Below, piece by piece: positions 60,691-64,000 of a stretch of 64,000 nt of DNA. Each line of letters begins with the position of its first letter. Within the stretch, counting starts at the first letter, position 1. Made by a program: the position numbers and the translations under genes. This stretch comes from Streptomyces sp. NBC_01481 (GTDB taxonomy: Bacteria > Actinomycetota > Actinomycetes > Streptomycetales > Streptomycetaceae): assembly GCF_026339995.1 (NCBI RefSeq), contig NZ_JAPEPT010000003.1:744001-808000 (forward strand), given 5' to 3'. The notes beneath the pieces were generated by a model, which had not been told where the DNA came from, did not search any database, and worked only from the letters and a program-made list of their open reading frames with translations.

Positions 60691-61447
60691 ACTCCGTCCG
60701 GTCGTTCACCCGGCGGGAGTGAAGGACCGGCGAAGCGGCGAGCACTGGGGCGGCCGCCTGTACATGCGCGAGATCTCCCTGCGCATCACCCGCCGTCTGG
60801 TCACCACCGACGTCACGCCGAACCAGCTGACGTACCTGATGACCATCTGCGGCGTCCTCGCGGCCCCGGCCCTGCTCGTGCCGGGCATCTGGGGCGCCGT
60901 CCTCGGCGTCGTGGCGGTCCAGCTCTATCTGCTGCTTGACTGCGTCGACGGCGAGGTCGCCCGCTGGAAGAAGCAGTTCTCGCTCTCCGGCGTGTACCTG
61001 GACCGCGTCGGTGCCTACCTGTGCGACGCGGCGGTCCTGGTCGGCTTCGGCCTGCGCGCCGCCGACCTGTGGGGCCCCGGGCCGATCGACTGGCTGTGGG
61101 CCTTCCTCGGCACCCTCGCCGCGCTCGGCGCGATCCTGATCAAGGCCGAGACAGACCTCGTCGGGGTCGCCCGCCATCAGGGCGGGCTGCCGCCGGTCAA
61201 GGAGGCGGCGGCCGAGCCGCGCTCGTCCGGCATGGCACTGGCCCGCCGGGCCGCCGCCGCGCTGAAGTTCCACCGGCTCGTCCTCGGCATCGAGGCGTCC
61301 CTGCTCATCCTGGTGCTCGCCGTCCTCGACGCGATCCAGGGCGACCTGTTCTTCACGCGCCTCGGCGTCGCCGTGCTTGCCGGCATCGCGCTGCTCCAGA
61401 CGCTGCTGCACCTGGTGTCCATCCTGGCTTCGAGCAGGCTCAAATGA
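60668..61447 (+). CDS. CDP-alcohol phosphatidyltransferase family membrane protein
   Basis: 259 residues from ATG 60668, overlapping the dehydrogenase by 23 bp. Membrane segments surround the CDP-alcohol motif D91-xx-D94-G-xx-A-R-x8-G-xxx-D112. The next position, normally the fourth Asp, is Ala116 (DRVGA). That Asp is the expected catalytic base in this superfamily, so this enzyme may use another residue or have changed function. It probably transfers a phosphopolyol onto a lipid or sugar acceptor. The ATGA overlap joins it to the GT2 gene. Confidence 0.8.
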   Translation: MPRPSVAELRPVVHPAGVKDRRSGEHWGGRLYMREISLRITRRLVTTDVTPNQLTYLMTICGVLAAPALLVPGIWGAVLGVVAVQLYLLLDCVDGEVARWKKQFSLSGVYLDRVGAYLCDAAVLVGFGLRAADLWGPGPIDWLWAFLGTLAALGAILIKAETDLVGVARHQGGLPPVKEAAAEPRSSGMALARRAAAALKFHRLVLGIEASLLILVLAVLDAIQGDLFFTRLGVAVLAGIALLQTLLHLVSILASSRLK

Positions 61448-62361
61448 CTGTGTCCTCCCGGGGGACGACCTCCGAACCCCCGAGGCCGATGAAGCTCGGC
61501 GCGGTCATCATCACGATGGGCAACCGCCCCGACGATCTGCGCGCGCTCCTCGATTCGGTCGCCAAGCAGGACGGCGACCCGATCGAGGTGGTCGTGGTCG
61601 GCAACGGCGCCCCGGTGATCGATGTCCCCGAGGGCGTACGGACCGTGGACCTGCCCGACAACCTGGGCATTCCGGGCGGCCGTAATGTCGGCATCGAGGC
61701 CTTCGGCCCCTCCGGTTCCGACGTCGACGCGCTGCTCTTCCTGGACGACGACGGTCTGCTCCCCAACAGCGACACCGGCGAGCTGGTGCGCAAGGCCTTC
61801 GAGGCCGATCCGGAGCTTGGCATCGTCAGCTTCCGTATCGCCGACCCGGAGACCGGGCTCACCCAGCGCCGCCACGTCCCGCGGCTGCGCGCCTCCGACC
61901 CGATGCGCTCCTCGCGAGTGACAACGTTTCTCGGCGGAGCCAACGCCGTGCGTACGGAGGTCCTCGCCGAGGTCGGCTCGCTGCCGGACGAGTTCTTCTA
62001 CGCCCATGAGGAGACGGACCTGGCCTGGCGGGCGCTGGACGCGGGCTGGGCGATCGACTACCGCTCGGACATGGTGCTGTTCCATCCGACGATGCCGCCG
62101 TCCCGGCACGCGGTCTACCACCGCATGGTGGCCCGCAACCGGGTCTGGCTGGCCCGCCGCAACCTCCCCGCGCCCCTGGTCCCCGTCTACCTCGGAGTCT
62201 GGGTGCTGCTCACCCTGCTGCGGCGGCCCTCGCTGCCCGCTTTGAAGGCCTGGTTCGGCGGATTCAAGGAAGGCTGGCAAACTCCTTGTGGTCCCCGTCG
62301 GCCCATCAGGTGGCGTACGGTGTGGCGCCTGACCCGTCTGGGCCGCCCTCCTGTCATCTGA
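61444..62361 (+). CDS. Glycosyltransferase family 2 (rhamnosyltransferase-like)
   Basis: 305 residues; start overlaps the previous stop. After about 15 residues the GT-A domain begins (KLGAVIITMGNRPDDLRALL). The motifs PDNLGIPGGRNVGIEAF, FLDDDGLLP, and FFYAHEETDLAWRALD follow, close to WbbL/rhamnosyl-type GT2 enzymes. It adds a sugar to a lipid-linked acceptor or to the growing polymer on the cytoplasmic side. 98 bp separate it from the ABC permease gene. Confidence 0.9.
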   Translation: MTVSSRGTTSEPPRPMKLGAVIITMGNRPDDLRALLDSVAKQDGDPIEVVVVGNGAPVIDVPEGVRTVDLPDNLGIPGGRNVGIEAFGPSGSDVDALLFLDDDGLLPNSDTGELVRKAFEADPELGIVSFRIADPETGLTQRRHVPRLRASDPMRSSRVTTFLGGANAVRTEVLAEVGSLPDEFFYAHEETDLAWRALDAGWAIDYRSDMVLFHPTMPPSRHAVYHRMVARNRVWLARRNLPAPLVPVYLGVWVLLTLLRRPSLPALKAWFGGFKEGWQTPCGPRRPIRWRTVWRLTRLGRPPVI

Positions 62362-62459
62362 CATGCTCGGTCCTGAGAGCATCGGGCGTACTCCCGGGAC
62401 CTGGACGTCTGAGCCTGCGCCCGACCGGCTGCGCATCTTGAACACGAAAGTTTCAACTT

Positions 62460-63389
62460 GTGAGTGACACAACCCATGACGGTGCGATCGTGACGAGCGC
62501 CCCGCCATCCGCCGACGAAGGCCTGACAGCGGCGCAGCTTGCCGACAAGTACGGCCTGTCGGTGAGCGGTGCCCGACCGGGTCTCGTCGAATACATCCGG
62601 CAGCTCTGGGGCAGGCGCCACTTCATCCTGGCGTTCTCCTCGGCGAAGCTGACCGCCCAGTACAGCCAGGCCAAGCTCGGCCAGCTCTGGCAGGTGGCGA
62701 CCCCCCTGCTGAACGCGGCCGTGTACTACGTGATCTTCGGCCTCATCCTGGACTCGGGCCGCGGGATGGACAAGACGGTCTTCATCCCCTTCCTGGTGAC
62801 GGGCGTCTTCGTCTTCACCTTCACCCAGACCTCCGTGATGGCCGGTGTCCGCGCCATCTCGGGCAATCTCGGGCTGGTACGGGCACTGCACTTCCCGCGG
62901 GCGGCACTGCCGATCTCCTTCGCGCTGCAGCAGCTGCAGCAGCTGATGTTCTCGATGATCGTGCTCTTCGTCATCGCGGCGGCCTTCGGCAGCTACCCGT
63001 CGCTCAGCTGGCTGCTGATCCTGCCCGCGCTGGCCATGCAGTTCGTCTTCAACATCGGGATCGCCCTGATGATGGCCAGGCTGGGCAGCAAGACACCCGA
63101 CCTGGCCCAGCTGATGCCGTTCATCATGCGTACCTGGATGTACGCCTCGGGCGTCATGTTCTCCATCAAGGTGATGCTTGCGGACAAGCCCGCCTGGATC
63201 GGCGATGTGCTCAGCTACAACCCGGCGGCCATCTACATGGACCTGATCCGCTTCGCGCTGATCGACGGATACGGCGCGTCCAATCTGCCCTCGCACGTCT
63301 GGCTCGCAGGCGTCCTGTGGGCCGTTCTCTTCGGCGTCGCCGGGTTTGTGTACTTCTGGAAGGCGGAGGAGCGATATGGCCGTGGCTGA
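62460..63389 (+). CDS. ABC-2 type polysaccharide export permease (TagG/Wzm-like)
   Basis: 309 residues from GTG 62460. A soluble N-terminal tail of about 45 residues is followed by an IRQLWGRRHFI amphipathic helix and six membrane segments typical of ABC-2 permeases. Related proteins export teichoic acids or O-antigen linked to undecaprenyl phosphate. The ATPase partner is encoded next, overlapping by 14 bp. Confidence 0.92.
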   Translation: MSDTTHDGAIVTSAPPSADEGLTAAQLADKYGLSVSGARPGLVEYIRQLWGRRHFILAFSSAKLTAQYSQAKLGQLWQVATPLLNAAVYYVIFGLILDSGRGMDKTVFIPFLVTGVFVFTFTQTSVMAGVRAISGNLGLVRALHFPRAALPISFALQQLQQLMFSMIVLFVIAAAFGSYPSLSWLLILPALAMQFVFNIGIALMMARLGSKTPDLAQLMPFIMRTWMYASGVMFSIKVMLADKPAWIGDVLSYNPAAIYMDLIRFALIDGYGASNLPSHVWLAGVLWAVLFGVAGFVYFWKAEERYGRG

Positions 63390-64000
63390 GGACATCACAG
63401 CGCAGGACATCGCGCAGGAGCGCATCCCCACTGTCATCGCCGACGACGTGCACATCGTGTACCGAGTGCACGGAGGCAGTGGCGGCAAGGGCAGTGCCAC
63501 CGCGGCCCTGAGCCGGATACTCCGCCGGGACAAGAGCCAGACCCGCGGTATCCGCAAGGTCCATGCCGTGCGCGGTGTCTCCTTCACCGCGTACCGCGGC
63601 GAGGCGATCGGACTGATCGGAACCAACGGCTCCGGCAAGTCGACTCTCCTGCGTGCCATCGCCGGCCTGCTGCCGACCGAGAGCGGCAGGGTGTACACCG
63701 ACGGCCAGCCCTCCCTGCTCGGCGTCAACGCCGCGCTCATGGGCGATCTCACCGGCGAGCGGAACGTCATTCTCGGCGGCCTGGCGATGGGCATGTCGCG
63801 CGAGGAGATCCGCGACCGTTATGAGGGCATCGTCGAGTTCTCGGGCATCAACGAGAAGGGCGACTTCATCACCCTGCCCATGCGCACCTACTCCTCCGGC
63901 ATGGGTGCCAGGCTCCGCTTCTCCATCGCCGCCGCCAAGAACCACGACGTCCTCATGATCGACGAGGCCCTGGCGACGGGTGACCGCAAGTTCCAGATCC
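63376..64000 (+). CDS. ABC-2 type polysaccharide export ATPase (TagH/Wzt-like), 3'-truncated by window edge
   Basis: 208 residues visible from ATG 63376 with GGAGGAGCGAT upstream. Walker A is GTNGSGKST (82-90), the signature is YSSGMGARLRFS and Walker B is DVLMIDEALA. An N-terminal extension of about 65 residues precedes the NBD, as in TagH/RfbE exporters. The rest, including any C-terminal polymer-recognition domain, lies beyond the window. It powers export of the polymer with the permease encoded upstream. Confidence 0.93.
   Translation, partial: MAVAEDITAQDIAQERIPTVIADDVHIVYRVHGGSGGKGSATAALSRILRRDKSQTRGIRKVHAVRGVSFTAYRGEAIGLIGTNGSGKSTLLRAIAGLLPTESGRVYTDGQPSLLGVNAALMGDLTGERNVILGGLAMGMSREEIRDRYEGIVEFSGINEKGDFITLPMRTYSSGMGARLRFSIAAAKNHDVLMIDEALATGDRKFQI

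Noticed and set aside
1..64000. CRISPR arrays, rRNA, tRNA genes
   Set aside because: No repeated spacer structure and no cloverleaf-like sequence was noticed; a tRNA scan was not possible here.

Overview
The window is high-GC DNA from a Streptomyces or close relative. This rests on GTG, TTG and even CTG starts, tightly overlapping ATGA/GTGA gene junctions, a WhiB-type regulator, an SsgA-like sporulation protein, a WhiJ-type HTH/DUF5753 regulator, a secreted alpha-lytic/streptogrisin-type protease and many secreted hydrolases. I saw no tRNA, rRNA or CRISPR array. Most of the window looks like chromosomal core. The 39.9-46.3 kb stretch looks like an accessory patch.

Layout. 0-8.3 kb: a truncated flavin monooxygenase and a GH16 lipoprotein face a coupled minus-strand cell-surface polysaccharide operon (three GT2 glycosyltransferases and a Wzx/MATE-like flippase). 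Upstream of it are galE and a divergent TetR regulator, and AT-rich candidate operators with a shared 13-bp core lie in front of the operon and of tetR/galE. 8.3-19.6 kb: housekeeping and stress genes (VOC protein, WhiB, an odd SDR, acyl-ACP desaturase, DDAH, ABC-F ATPase, SsgA-like protein, YciI, endonuclease V, a saccharopine-dehydrogenase-like protein). 19.7-26.4 kb: a fatty acid or acyl-CoA degradation operon (CaiB CoA-transferase, acyl-CoA dehydrogenase, thiolase, FadB) and a convergent MerR regulator. 26.5-39.9 kb: a macrodomain protein, an S1 protease, a cation exporter, a frameshifted sphingomyelinase, a DUF2236 oxygenase, an orphan LacI regulator beside a deletion scar, three secreted peptidases/aminopeptidases (M1, S15, M14) and a D-amino-acid oxidase family protein.

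39.9-46.3 kb is mosaic. It holds a decayed IS5-type transposase, a divergent FAD-monooxygenase/TetR pair bracketed by two directly repeated copies of the same IS end, a broken alpha/beta hydrolase, and a six-gene cassette of small proteins built around a DUF6879 protein and an HTH-DUF5753 regulator. Both arms of the cassette carry the same 15-bp element 71-72 bp upstream of their first gene. 46.4-55.7 kb returns to core genes (second ABC-F, a secreted repeat protein, Tex, SCO6745-like protein, enoyl-CoA hydratase, anti-sigma-type ATPase, IPP isomerase, cation exporter).

55.8-64.0 kb is a coherent cell-envelope cluster: a second galE, then an overlapping plus-strand operon of a large CDP-alcohol phosphotransferase, a nucleotidyltransferase, a glycerol-1-phosphate-dehydrogenase-like enzyme, a second CDP-alcohol phosphotransferase lacking the fourth Asp of its motif, a GT2, and a TagG/TagH-type ABC exporter whose ATPase runs off the window. 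It probably makes and exports a phosphodiester-linked glycopolymer from a CDP-activated polyol. This is the most promising under-described system here, followed by the IS-bracketed monooxygenase cassette, the DUF6879/HTH cassette and the LacI/beta-glucosidase deletion scar.
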